Shown here in pieces: positions 1 through 7,474 of a DNA stretch of 24,587 bases (its first letter is position 1; each line of letters opens with the position of its first letter). Source of the stretch: Bacillota bacterium (lineage in GTDB: Bacteria > Bacillota > Clostridia > Lachnospirales > Lachnospiraceae); the NCBI GenBank assembly GCA_023423045.1, contig JAFAGA010000040.1, forward strand, positions 1-24,587. Reading direction: 5' to 3'. The notes under the pieces are model-generated. The model did no database searches. It saw nothing but the letters and a program-made list of their open reading frames with translations, and had not been told where the DNA came from. The position numbers were made by a program, and so were the translations under genes.

Positions 1-335
1 TAAGGCTACGAGAAGCTGTTGTTTTGCTGGTCCAACCGTGTCGTCCCGACTGATATTTGTCGTTATAGGTATCAGGTATGGTAAAGATAAAATGTAGTTT
101 ATGCCGACTATAAAGTGTCGTCTGACAGTATAACAGAGCAGAATGTTTGCAATAGTAACTTCTGGTAGTAATTTTGCAAAACTAAGTTCCAGTTTTTTGC
201 TGAATGGGCTGGAATTTAAATTTTCAATTCAGCTGCTTGGTATACTTGCAGTATATTATCATCAACATTCTCCCCTGCCTAAAGACATTTAGCCAGTCAT
301 CAATTATATTCTATTAATATCGCAAGAATTCAAAA
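1..335. other. Left-edge region with no recognised gene
   Basis: All frames are broken by stops within a few tens of codons and none resembles a known protein. The segment is AT-rich. It contains overlapping inverted repeats: GCTGAAT at 199-205 pairs with ATTCAGC at 227-233, and TTCCAG near 188-193 pairs with CTGGAA at 209-214. It may be the flank of a neighbouring gene outside the window, but nothing in the sequence assigns it a role. Confidence 0.5.
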
Positions 336-392
336 TAAAAACAGGAGGTACAGATGGCACACATTCCTGCGTGAACCCCTATTCCTCCTGCA
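336..392 (-). terminator. Candidate terminator of the amino acid ABC importer operon
   Basis: Read on the minus strand, CAGGAGG (390-384) pairs with CCTCCTG (348-342), and a TTTTTATTTT tract follows directly. The 35-nt loop contains a further imperfect CACGC/GTGTG pairing, so the structure would be branched. It lies just past the stop of the ATPase gene, where an operon terminator is expected. The long loop makes it less certain than a compact hairpin. Confidence 0.5.
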
Positions 393-406
393 TTATCTTT
401 CTGAAC

Positions 407-1147
407 CTACTGCTCCTTAAGTACTCTCCTAAGGAATTCCCTGGTTCTCTCCTGTGTCGGATTATTGAATATCTGTGCCGGAGTCCCTTCCTCGGCAATG
501 ACACCCTTGTCCATGAATACCACCCGGTTTGCAACCTCTTTGGCGAAGCCCATCTCATGAGTTACCACCAACATGGTAAGACCGCTTCTTGCCAGCTCCT
601 TCATAACCGCAAGAACTTCCCCCACCATCTCGGGGTCCAGCGCGGAGGTAGGCTCGTCAAACAGCAATACATCCGGCTCCATGGATAAGGCCCTTGCTAT
701 GGCCACTCTCTGCTTTTGTCCGCCGGACAGCTGCTTCGGCTTTGCATTCACATATTGGTCCATTCCAACCACCTTGAGGAATTTTAGCGCAACCTTTTCC
801 GCCTCTTCCCTGGAACGCTTCAATACCTTAATCTGTCCCACAGTACAATTGCTGAGTACATTATGATTATTAAACAAGTTGAACTGCTGGAACACCATTC
901 CCAGCTTGGTACGATAGGCATATACATCATGCTTATTGTCCAGTATGTTCTCCCCCTGATAGATGATTGCGCCGTCACTGGGCTTTTCCAACAGATTAAT
1001 GCAGCGAAGCAGCGTTGACTTCCCTGAGCCGGAGGCACCAATGATACACACCACTTCTCCCTTATTTACAGAGAAATCGATGTCCTTTAGAATCTCATTT
1101 TCTCCAAAGGATTTCTTCAAATGCTGAACGTCAATTACTCTTTCCAT
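407..1147 (-). CDS. Amino acid ABC transporter ATP-binding protein (probable lysine uptake)
   Basis: A 246-aa cytoplasmic ATPase of the GlnQ/HisP group, the usual length for polar amino acid importers. Visible motifs are Walker A GASGSGKST (residues 37-45), the Q-loop in VFQQFNLF (about 85-92), the signature LSGGQKQR (140-147), Walker B VLLFDEPTSALDPE (160-173) and switch histidine H197 in VVTHEMG. It powers the permease encoded immediately upstream on the same strand, 15 bp away. The ATG has a GGAGG ribosome site about 5 nt upstream. It is the last gene of a binding protein - permease - ATPase operon headed by a lysine riboswitch. Lysine as substrate is inferred from the riboswitch, not from this protein. 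All catalytic residues are intact. Confidence 0.95.
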   Translation of the reverse strand: MERVIDVQHLKKSFGENEILKDIDFSVNKGEVVCIIGASGSGKSTLLRCINLLEKPSDGAIIYQGENILDNKHDVYAYRTKLGMVFQQFNLFNNHNVLSNCTVGQIKVLKRSREEAEKVALKFLKVVGMDQYVNAKPKQLSGGQKQRVAIARALSMEPDVLLFDEPTSALDPEMVGEVLAVMKELARSGLTMLVVTHEMGFAKEVANRVVFMDKGVIAEEGTPAQIFNNPTQERTREFLRRVLKEQ

Positions 1148-1162
1148 CCTGGCCTCCTTTTC

Positions 1163-1930
1163 TTAATTGTGAATCTTCTTCACATGATCCTCCGGCCGCT
1201 CTACCTGCATCTGATTGCCGGGAATTACAATAAAGTTCTCCGGTCCATCCAGCTTGCGCTCGATCAGGCGAAGAATTCTGGTCACCGTAAGAGTCATAAC
1301 CAGGTAGATGAAGCATGCGACAAAGAAGGTTTCAAAATAATGGTAGTTAATTCCTGCCACTGTTTTTGTCTGGAAGTATAATTCGGATACGGAGATTACA
1401 TTCAGTACCGAGGTATCCTTAATATTAATTACAAACTCATTCCCGATTGCCGGCAAAATATTGCGAATCACCTGGGGCAGGATTACATTGAGCATGGTTT
1501 TCACATGATTCATGCCGATTGCATGAGACGCCTCAAACTGACCTTTGTCAATGGAGATAATTCCGCCGCGGACAATCTCCGCCGTATATGCACCGGTGTT
1601 AATCGATACAATAAAAATTGCCGCAACCATACGGTTCATATCAATACCGAACGCCATTGCGGAGCCGTAATAAATTACCATGGCTTGCACAATCATAGGA
1701 GTTCCCCGAAAGAATTCCACATATCCGGTAAGTATGGCATTGACAATCACCAATAAGATCCGCTTTATTCCCCTTTCGGGCCTCGGTATCGTCCTGATCG
1801 CACCAATCAACAGCCCGATTAGTGAACCAAGAATTGTACCGACGATGGAAATCAATAACGTCACCCCTGCTCCCCGAATGAACATGGGCCAATTTTCGGT
1901 GACGATTTTTACAAACCATTTCCAAGCCAT
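1163..1930 (-). CDS. Amino acid ABC transporter permease (HisM/GlnP family)
   Basis: A 255-aa integral membrane protein of the polar amino acid ABC permease family, with several hydrophobic helices. The first is around residues 18-42. The coupling region EAAG-like loop appears as ASHAIGMNHVKTMLNVILPQ (about 137-156), the typical site that contacts the ATPase. The C-terminus is a charged cytoplasmic tail. It would form the transmembrane pore, probably as a homodimer, since only one permease gene is present. The ribosome site is weak (AGGT about 6 nt before the ATG), unlike the strong sites of its neighbours. It follows the binding-protein gene across a 96-bp gap holding a strong hairpin, which suggests lower expression than the binding protein. 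Lysine specificity is inferred from the upstream riboswitch. Confidence 0.94.
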   Translation of the reverse strand: MAWKWFVKIVTENWPMFIRGAGVTLLISIVGTILGSLIGLLIGAIRTIPRPERGIKRILLVIVNAILTGYVEFFRGTPMIVQAMVIYYGSAMAFGIDMNRMVAAIFIVSINTGAYTAEIVRGGIISIDKGQFEASHAIGMNHVKTMLNVILPQVIRNILPAIGNEFVINIKDTSVLNVISVSELYFQTKTVAGINYHYFETFFVACFIYLVMTLTVTRILRLIERKLDGPENFIVIPGNQMQVERPEDHVKKIHN

Positions 1931-1980
1931 AATATACCTAACCTTTCCATCTGGGCATTTTACCCATTATCATGATAAAA

Positions 1981-2013
1981 GGCTGTCCAAAAATATTCAG
2001 TCTTTGGACAGCC
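1981..2013 (-). terminator. Intercistronic hairpin between binding protein and permease
   Basis: GGCTGTCCAAA (1981-1991) and TTTGGACAGCC (2003-2013) form a perfect 11-bp stem with an 11-nt loop. On the minus strand it is followed by TTTTATCAT. The position, just after the binding-protein stop and before the permease, fits a leaky terminator or 3' mRNA-stabilising hairpin. Such elements keep binding-protein mRNA in excess over the membrane components in many importer operons. Confidence 0.75.
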
Positions 2014-2026
2014 CAAAATGTGCTTA

Positions 2027-2905
2027 CTAATTTGCTGCGGGTTGATTCGCAATTGCGGCATCCATAATGCTGATCCGCTCTTCCTCTGAAATTCCAGCCA
2101 GAATTTCATTGATTTTTGCGGTCAGTTCACTGTTCTTTTTCACTCCTACCGCGATGGCTGTATCATCCTCAGAGGTTACAAAGCCGTCCTCAAACTCAAC
2201 CATGGCAAAGTTATCATTAGCAGCGGAAGCACTGACGCCCTCCGGCCGCTCGGATACATATCCGTCAATTACACCGGACTCCAACGCAACCCTCATGGCG
2301 GGGAAATTATCCATCGCCGGCTCCTGCTTCACGCCGTCAATCTGCCCGATTACAGAATAGTGGAAGGTGTTAAGCTGAGCCGTAACCTTTGCACCGGTAA
2401 AATCCTGAATGGAGGTCGCATTCTCATAGGCTCCGCCCTTCTTTACCACCATAACCAGATCCGATTTGTAATAATTATCAGAAAAATCGATAGTTTCCTT
2501 TCTGTCTTCCGTCGGAGACATACCGGCAATAATGATATCAATTTTACCTGACAGCAGGGCCGGTACCAAACCATCCCACTCGGTCTTTACTATTACAAGC
2601 TTCTTACCCAGGCCGTCCGCAATCTTCTTGGCGATTTCAACATCATAGCCGCCGGCGAATTCAGAGGCTCCATCAATGGGCACCCCTCCGTTAGAGGCAT
2701 CCATCTGCGTCCAGTTAAATGGTGCGTATCCGCATTCGAGACCAATTTTAAGAGTATCCTCCGCCGCTTCGGAAACTTCGCCGCTTCCCTCAGGTTCATT
2801 CCCTCCTTGGGATACCTTCGAAGTATCTTCCACTGTGCCGCAGCCTGCAAGCAACAATCCCAGGGTCAGCACCAAAACCATTAAAACCAAATTTTTTCTC
2901 TTCAT
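2027..2905 (-). CDS. Amino acid ABC transporter substrate-binding lipoprotein (probable lysine)
   Basis: A 292-aa extracellular solute-binding protein of family 3 (SBP_bac_3). The N-terminus has a positively charged start, a hydrophobic core and the lipobox LLAGC with the lipid-modified cysteine at residue 22. A Thr/Ser/Glu-rich linker follows. Family hallmarks include GYAPFNW (about 59-65), GGYDVEIAKKIADGL, and SPTEDRKETIDFSDNYY, whose Asp and Arg usually bind the ligand alpha-amino and carboxylate groups. The ATG is preceded by AGGGAGGA at good spacing. It is the first gene of the operon, directly downstream of a lysine riboswitch and its terminator. The riboswitch points to lysine, or possibly a related basic amino acid. 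The sequence alone would only support polar amino acid binding. Confidence 0.94.
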   Translation of the reverse strand: MKRKNLVLMVLVLTLGLLLAGCGTVEDTSKVSQGGNEPEGSGEVSEAAEDTLKIGLECGYAPFNWTQMDASNGGVPIDGASEFAGGYDVEIAKKIADGLGKKLVIVKTEWDGLVPALLSGKIDIIIAGMSPTEDRKETIDFSDNYYKSDLVMVVKKGGAYENATSIQDFTGAKVTAQLNTFHYSVIGQIDGVKQEPAMDNFPAMRVALESGVIDGYVSERPEGVSASAANDNFAMVEFEDGFVTSEDDTAIAVGVKKNSELTAKINEILAGISEEERISIMDAAIANQPAAN

Positions 2906-2933
2906 AAAAATAATCCTCCCTTGATTAATATAA

Positions 2934-2961
2934 ATAAAAAAACCTGAGGTCCACTCAGGTT
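2934..2961 (-). terminator. Riboswitch expression-platform terminator
   Basis: On the minus strand AACCTGAG (2961-2954) pairs with CTCAGGTT (2948-2941) around a 5-nt loop and runs into a T tract. It sits between the lysine aptamer and the binding-protein start codon, so it is the switching terminator: lysine bound means early termination. Confidence 0.85.
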
Positions 2962-2989
2962 GATGATGCGCTTATGCCTACGCCCCACA

Positions 2990-3180
2990 ATCCCAAATGA
3001 GATAGCACAACTTGACAAGCCGGGTAGCTCATCAAGACAGTCCTACAGCTCTTAACTGCAGACCCAGCATATGGCACCGAGAATACCATACACTTCGGCG
3101 ATATCTCCTTCTCCATAGCTTCTTCGCCTCTCGAGCTCCTCTATGGACTGTTAAATACCGCGCCTCTACCTCACCCTTGA
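2990..3180 (-). promoter_or_regulatory. Lysine riboswitch (L-box) aptamer
   Basis: Read on the minus strand this leader carries the conserved blocks of the L-box in order. They are GGTGAGGTAGAGGCGCGG near 3174-3157, an AGAGGAGCTCGAG block, ATCGCCGAAG, a GCTGG block, GGACTGTCTTGATGAGC, and GTGCTATCTCATTT closing P1 near 3008-2994. The 5' and 3' ends pair as the P1 stem (GGTGAG with CTCATT). A terminator follows, then the binding-protein gene. Recognition rests on comparison from memory with the Bacillus lysC leader. The arrangement in front of an amino acid importer is a known L-box context. Confidence 0.92.
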
Positions 3181-3199
3181 AGATGAGGCCTTATGAAAT

Positions 3200-3326
3200 T
3201 ATGTAAGCGAGCTTATCGCATACTCACTACGCTCTACCATATCATGAACAAAAGCATGTTCATGATCCTTCACTCCGCTCACATACTTGCAAGCAAGCTT
3301 GCAGCATGTTCACTACGCTCTACCAT
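3200..3326 (-). repeat. Cluster of GAGCGTAGTGA repeats with palindromes in the lysine operon leader
   Basis: A 17-bp sequence, TCACTACGCTCTACCAT on the plus strand, occurs at 3224-3240 and again at 3310-3326. A diverged copy, TCACTCCGCTCACAT, occurs at about 3270-3284. Read on the minus strand, each copy is followed by a different palindrome: GCAAGC/GCTTGC around 3287-3302, a perfect 10-bp stem ATCATGAACA/TGTTCATGAT at 3241-3266, and TAAGC/GCTTA near 3204-3215. The cluster lies between the operon promoter and the lysine aptamer, and the first copy overlaps the -10 box. Confidence 0.7.
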
Positions 3327-3353
3327 CTTACAACATCACTGTAATTATGTCAA
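3325..3353 (-). promoter_or_regulatory. Promoter of the lysine importer operon
   Basis: On the minus strand TTGACA (3353-3348), a 17-nt spacer and TAAGAT (3330-3325) form a near-consensus sigma-A promoter. Transcription would start near 3318, giving a leader of about 140 nt before the lysine aptamer. Confidence 0.75.
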
Positions 3354-3465
3354 TTCTGTTTTCATTATTTCCATAAAATTCACGGTAAGCAGCCATTTCC
3401 TCACCCTGTTTCTTTGCCCCATTCCCGGCTCAGGGGATCGTTCCATGCATATAAGCTAAAGCATT

Positions 3466-3493
3466 CTGTGCCTGCGTATACACGCAGGCACAG
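3466..3493 (-). terminator. Hairpin after the DUF4153 gene
   Basis: CTGTGCCTGCGT (3466-3477) and ACGCAGGCACAG (3482-3493) make a perfect 12-bp stem with a 4-nt loop, 25 bp past the DUF4153 stop. On the minus strand the tail is AATGCTTTAG, so the T tract is poor. It may end transcription of the DUF4153 gene or act as a 3' stabiliser. Confidence 0.6.
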
Positions 3494-3517
3494 TCACACC
3501 CCTCACTTCTGTCAGGA

Positions 3518-5278
3518 TTATTTTATATGAATCAGGATAATCAGCTCCGCGGAGGTATCCTTTCCCTCCGACCATTCATTTACACTGACACTATTCGCAA
3601 CAACAGCCATGACAGCCTTATCATTTTCAATAATATCGGTAAGCTCTTCCGTTGACAGCTGTTCCTTTCCTGACTGCCCGCCGGATAACCTCTCCATCAA
3701 ATGATTGAACTCAAACCGGAGCAGCTCCGTCCCCTGCCCTTCTTCCAAAAGAATCAGAGGGTTATCCGAAGCGCTATCCTCCACTCTCACCGTGTAACGA
3801 ATACCCCTCAGCTCAAATTCTCTGATATTTTCCTCCTGCTTCTGGTAGAAACTGAGCTGTAACATATAATCATAGCCGTTTACCGGTATCATCTCTTCCG
3901 TGTTTCTGCTGTAATAGAAGCTTTGGTACTCTTTATCCCAATTACCATACCTGGAAAAGCCAAAGGTCTTCTCAAAGTCAAAGGACACAGAATAATCTTT
4001 CAGAAAGCCAATATTCTTCGTATAGTCCATACTATCCAGATAATCCAATGTCTTCACAATATCGGCTCTGTCATTCTCTCCGACACCGGAGTTCGGTATG
4101 ACAAGACCGTCCTTCAGCATGTTATTCTCAACCAAAAGACTCTCCAGCCTTGCCGTCTGTGTCACCTTACTGACAGTGAAGGCATCCACCGGAGGCAGGA
4201 CGGATAGGATAGACAGCACGATAAGAACCGGTGCAATCTTTCCATTTTTATGAACCGGAAGAAAGCAGAAAAGGCATCCGGCAATGATTGCAAAAACGCC
4301 GAATAAAATCGCATAATATCTCCCGTAGGTCATCCCCTCATCCCCTATCTTAAGAACTGAGGATAAGGTCTGGAATAATACCACCAGTATCAACACCTTT
4401 GGAAACACCAGCCTGAAGTACTTTGCTAATGCATGGCTTATAGTGCTTGCCAAGAGATAAACGACAATCACGGTAATAGAATATACCACCAACATCGGCT
4501 CCATCAGATTATCCGCCCAAAATTCCCCGGTAATATTAAGAACAATATAGAGCAGTAAAATAACAGTAAAAACAGCCGTAACCGGAATAATAACATAGGT
4601 AATCAGTGTAGCCAAAAAGCGGTTGGGTGCGGTCAGTTTGCTGCTTTCTTCCTCTTCTGTGTCTGCTGCTTCCTTCCGACTATAATGGGGAAGCATGGAA
4701 AGAAAATAGACGGGTGCTAATAGAACAAGAATAAAATTGGCGGAATGAAGATAGGCATCACTATCCACACGCAAGATTAAAAGATCCGCAGCACCAATTA
4801 CCAGTACTACTCCAAGATATAATACCATATCAAAGAACAGCGCCATGAAAAAGCCTTTAAAGACAGCCATGAAACTTTCATTTATACTAATTCTGCTGCG
4901 AATTGCCGGTAACCATAGGAATGCAATAAACAAAATAAAGAAAATCACCGTGGTACGGACAGAGACCTCAATCCTCCATTCTGATTTACGGATGATCAAA
5001 AAATACAGGGCTGAGAATAGTGTCGTGACCAAAATATTAATGAGCCGGACAATCGGATGTTCAAAAAACCTTTCATAGAGCATCTGAAGAACAGCATAGA
5101 GCAAAGCTCCCAGCAGAAATGCAATCAATAACTTGATGTAGATATCATTATCGTTTGATTCAATGGCCAGGGTGTTGGACACTACTGCAGCTACCAATAA
5201 GATGACGGTCAGCGGAAACCGCATCACCGTGTCAATCAACCCCTGCCACTTTTCTCTTAATTTATTCCTCTCATTCAT
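3518..5278 (-). CDS. DUF4153 domain-containing membrane protein
   Basis: A 586-aa polytopic membrane protein that resembles the DUF4153 family, whose function is unknown. The N-terminus (LREKWQGLIDTVMRFPLTVI) is typical of that family. About ten to twelve hydrophobic segments fill residues 15-365. An acidic, Glu-rich soluble loop (about residues 205-220) interrupts them. A hydrophilic C-terminal domain of some 215 residues follows the last helix. I chose the ATG at 5278 because AGGAGG lies about 7 nt upstream; an in-frame ATG 27 nt earlier lacks a ribosome site and would place AGGAGG inside the gene. The gene is single, divergent from the NCS2 permease and followed by a hairpin. No enzymatic motif is visible. 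Confidence 0.85.
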   Translation of the reverse strand: MNERNKLREKWQGLIDTVMRFPLTVILLVAAVVSNTLAIESNDNDIYIKLLIAFLLGALLYAVLQMLYERFFEHPIVRLINILVTTLFSALYFLIIRKSEWRIEVSVRTTVIFFILFIAFLWLPAIRSRISINESFMAVFKGFFMALFFDMVLYLGVVLVIGAADLLILRVDSDAYLHSANFILVLLAPVYFLSMLPHYSRKEAADTEEEESSKLTAPNRFLATLITYVIIPVTAVFTVILLLYIVLNITGEFWADNLMEPMLVVYSITVIVVYLLASTISHALAKYFRLVFPKVLILVVLFQTLSSVLKIGDEGMTYGRYYAILFGVFAIIAGCLFCFLPVHKNGKIAPVLIVLSILSVLPPVDAFTVSKVTQTARLESLLVENNMLKDGLVIPNSGVGENDRADIVKTLDYLDSMDYTKNIGFLKDYSVSFDFEKTFGFSRYGNWDKEYQSFYYSRNTEEMIPVNGYDYMLQLSFYQKQEENIREFELRGIRYTVRVEDSASDNPLILLEEGQGTELLRFEFNHLMERLSGGQSGKEQLSTEELTDIIENDKAVMAVVANSVSVNEWSEGKDTSAELIILIHIK

Positions 5279-5414
5279 AATATCTCCTCCTATCCGACCT
5301 CTCATATACGAATGCTAATATACATTCCGTTTCATAAAGAGAAAAGAGTGATGCCTCTTATAGCTATGCCATGTCCTTTCTGTTCTATAGATATTTACAG
5401 AGGTTTATAGACGT

Positions 5415-5581
5415 TTGTAAAGTCCCTCCATTTACAAGGGGCATATTCCCCAACTTCACTTAATAATAGATATCATTTCTGCTAATCGTATTACAGGAAC
5501 ATAATACATATTTCCTGTAATTGAGATGCACAGCGCAAACCCGGCTCCCATTATCAGAAGTTAAAATACAACTTCTGATAA
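5415..5581. other. Three hairpins in the divergent DUF4153/permease gap
   Basis: The 506-bp gap (5279-5784) holds three clean inverted repeats. They are TTGTAAA/TTTACAA (5415-5421 with 5431-5437), ATTACAGGAA/TTCCTGTAAT (5490-5499 with 5512-5521) and TTATCAGAAGTT/AACTTCTGATAA (5551-5562 with 5570-5581). Stems of 7, 10 and 12 bp are perfect. They could be operators for the divergent promoters or a structured leader of the DUF4153 gene. No purine riboswitch core was found here. Confidence 0.55.
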
Positions 5582-5726
5582 TATTATACCACATTTATAA
5601 GCATTATTACCAAGAGTTTCATATCTAATCATATCATCTGTGCCGGCAGAAATTGTCTATTTGATATCTCCTGGTCAATAAAAAACAAATTTTTTTAATT
5701 TTCTACAATATTGCTACGATTCTATC

Positions 5727-5755
5727 TTTACAAAATGAGAAAAATGTGGTTAAAT
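5727..5755 (+). promoter_or_regulatory. Possible promoter of the uracil/xanthine permease
   Basis: TTTACA (5727-5732), a 17-nt spacer and TTAAAT (5750-5755) give a plausible but weak sigma-A promoter. The start would lie only about 10 nt before the AGGAGG ribosome site, so the leader would be very short. Confidence 0.35.
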
Positions 5756-5784
5756 AAAAAAAATCCCAGGAGGTAATAAGTACT

Positions 5785-7158
5785 ATGGCTTCAAAAAATC
5801 AACCCATCGGCTATCTGCCGGATGAGAGACCCCCGGTCGTGGAACTAATCTTATTTGCATTGCAACAGATCGTTGTAATGTTCCCGGCAACCGTTCTTGT
5901 TGCTTTAATCACTGGCTTCCACGTATCAACCACTATTTTTGCCAGTGGATTTGCCACCCTTTTCTTTATCTTAATCACCGGCAAAAAAATCCCCCTTTAT
6001 TACGGTTCCAGCTTTTCCTATATTGCAGCTATCGCTTCCATTATGGCAGCAGAACAGTTTGCAGGTTATAGCTTGAACGACAAAATCTCTGTTGCACAGT
6101 TCGGTATCGTAATGTCAGGTTTCGTATCGATTGCCGCCGGCTTCATCATTCAGCGTACCGGCAGAAAAACAATCGATAAGATTCTCCCCCCCACAGTTAC
6201 CGGAAGTATCGCAATGATCATCGGATTATCACTTGCCGCCAATGCAATGGGCGACGCTGCTTCTTTCCCCAAAATTGACGAGGTACAGTCAGCACTTGCA
6301 CAGAACATGGCTTGGGTTATCTCTATTGTTACACTTGTCTCCACAATTGCATATTCCGTATACTTGAAGGGCAAACTGAGTCAGTTGCCTATTCTTTTTG
6401 GCCTTTTGACAGGTTATGTGGTTGCTTTTGTTATCGGTTTGATAACCGGAATTCCCTTTGTTAACTTTAATACGATTGAATCAGACGGCATTTTCAGCCT
6501 TCCCATCTTCACTCTTCCTAAACCGACCCTGGCTGCAGTCGGAGCAATTATGCCAATCGCAATTGCTACCATTCCGGAATCAACTGCCCATGTATATCAG
6601 TTAGATATCTATGTTAATGACCTTGCTAAGAAGATGAAATCCAGCAAGAAATATAATATCGCAGATAAGCTAGGATTAAACCTGATTGGCGACGGTATCG
6701 GCGATATCGTATCCGGTATGATCGGCGGACCTGCCGGCACCAATTACGGCGAGAACATCAGCACCATGGCAATCTCCAAAGTATTCTCCATCCCGGTTCT
6801 GATCACAGCTGCCTGTATCACAATGGTTGTCTCCTGCTTCACTCCTTTGATCAATGTGGTTTATTCCATACCAAAAGCTGTTATTGGCGGTCTTTCCATC
6901 TATCTCTTTGGAGTAATCGCTGCACAGGGTATCACCATCATGATGGATCGAAAAGTGGACATGTTCAAATCCAAGAACCTGGCTGTAATCGCCATCATCC
7001 TGATCATCGGTCTTGGCGGCAGCTTCGGCTTTGACGGAAACGGAATGATACCCATGTTCGGAATGCAGTTTCCCGCTTTGGCAACGGCAGCAGTTGCAGG
7101 TATCGTCTTAAATCTTCTTCTCTCCATCGGAGAAAAAGATGAAACTCCTGAAGAATAA
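5785..7158 (+). CDS. NCS2 nucleobase:cation symporter, uracil/xanthine permease type
   Basis: A 457-aa membrane permease of the uracil-xanthine (UraA/PbuX) branch of NCS2, which imports nucleobases with a cation. It has the usual length and about 14 hydrophobic segments. The two glutamates expected to contact the base are present: E265 in ATIPESTAHV and E323 in the family signature GGPAGTNYGENIST. The surrounding GDGIGDIVSGMIGG and MAISKVFS strings match UraA-like proteins better than purine-specific ones. Uracil is therefore the likelier substrate, but xanthine cannot be excluded. AGGAGG lies about 11 nt before the ATG. The gene is transcribed alone, with a terminator at 7264-7315. No pyr attenuator or purine riboswitch was seen upstream. 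Confidence 0.9.
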   Translation: MASKNQPIGYLPDERPPVVELILFALQQIVVMFPATVLVALITGFHVSTTIFASGFATLFFILITGKKIPLYYGSSFSYIAAIASIMAAEQFAGYSLNDKISVAQFGIVMSGFVSIAAGFIIQRTGRKTIDKILPPTVTGSIAMIIGLSLAANAMGDAASFPKIDEVQSALAQNMAWVISIVTLVSTIAYSVYLKGKLSQLPILFGLLTGYVVAFVIGLITGIPFVNFNTIESDGIFSLPIFTLPKPTLAAVGAIMPIAIATIPESTAHVYQLDIYVNDLAKKMKSSKKYNIADKLGLNLIGDGIGDIVSGMIGGPAGTNYGENISTMAISKVFSIPVLITAACITMVVSCFTPLINVVYSIPKAVIGGLSIYLFGVIAAQGITIMMDRKVDMFKSKNLAVIAIILIIGLGGSFGFDGNGMIPMFGMQFPALATAAVAGIVLNLLLSIGEKDETPEE

Positions 7159-7186
7159 AGAGCAAAACAATAAATTCAATTACTTG

Positions 7187-7239
7187 GATTAATTATTGAT
7201 TAATTGTTTTAGATTAATTGTTCCAGATTATTTATTCGA
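7187..7239 (+). repeat. Short AT-rich tandem repeat
   Basis: Four successive GATTA-starting units occur: GATTAATTATT (7187), GATTAATTGTTTTA (7198), GATTAATTGTTCCA (7212) and GATTATTTATTCGA (7226). The last three are 14 bp each. It lies between the permease stop and its terminator. Confidence 0.7.
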
Positions 7240-7263
7240 ACCACAAGAACTGACAGATTAGAA

Positions 7264-7315
7264 GAGGATGTATTGCAGGGTGCTTAGCAGTTGGCGCAGG
7301 CAATACATCCTTTTT
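7264..7315 (+). terminator. Terminator of the uracil/xanthine permease gene
   Basis: AGGATGTATTGC (7265-7276) pairs perfectly with GCAATACATCCT (7300-7311), followed by TTTTT. The loop is 23 nt. The placement about 105 bp past the stop is compatible with a rho-independent terminator. Confidence 0.85.
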
Positions 7316-7317
7316 AC

Positions 7318-7346
7318 TTGATGCCAAAAACTGTATATGATATACT
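7318..7346 (+). promoter_or_regulatory. Promoter of the methyltransferase unit
   Basis: TTGATG (7318-7323), a 17-nt spacer and TATACT (7341-7346) form a good sigma-A promoter, starting immediately after the upstream terminator. Confidence 0.7.
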
Positions 7347-7388
7347 TTTATATGATAATACATAATTTATTCGAAAGGGTGATTTACT

Positions 7389-7454
7389 ATGAAAAACGCA
7401 GGATTAATAAAGTACCAATATGACAGGAGGGTAACTATATCTCAGCCCTCCTAA
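7389..7454 (+). CDS. Possible 21-aa leader peptide ORF
   Basis: An ATG preceded by AAAGGGTG at workable spacing opens a 21-codon frame that ends in TAA at 7454, five bases before the first in-frame ATG of the methyltransferase. It starts MKNAGLIKYQ and ends ISQPS. The last codons overlap a hairpin, AGGAGGG (7425-7431) with CCCTCCT (7446-7452). It could be a translated leader, a remnant of an older start, or chance. The family is not recognised. Confidence 0.25.
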   Translation: MKNAGLIKYQYDRRVTISQPS

Positions 7455-7474
7455 GAAAAATGGAGGAAAATCAA

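Noticed and set aside
354..374. Six-codon ORF with a perfect AGGAGG site near the left edge
   Set aside because: The AGGAGG is one arm of the candidate operon terminator on the opposite strand, which explains it better than a gene.
3200..3326. CRISPR-like array
   Set aside because: The repeats are few, irregularly spaced and partly diverged, and the material between them is palindromic, not unique spacers.
3012..3459. Plus-strand ORFs of 64 and 88 codons
   Set aside because: They run antisense through the lysine riboswitch and repeat cluster, have no ribosome site and show no family features.
5582..5784. Purine or uracil-sensing riboswitch before the NCS2 permease
   Set aside because: No purine aptamer core or PyrR-type antiterminator could be read in the leader, and the likely promoter leaves too little space.
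7460..7474. ATG start for the methyltransferase
   Set aside because: It lacks a ribosome site, and the GGAGG directly after it is ideally spaced for the TTG at 7475; kept only as an alternative.
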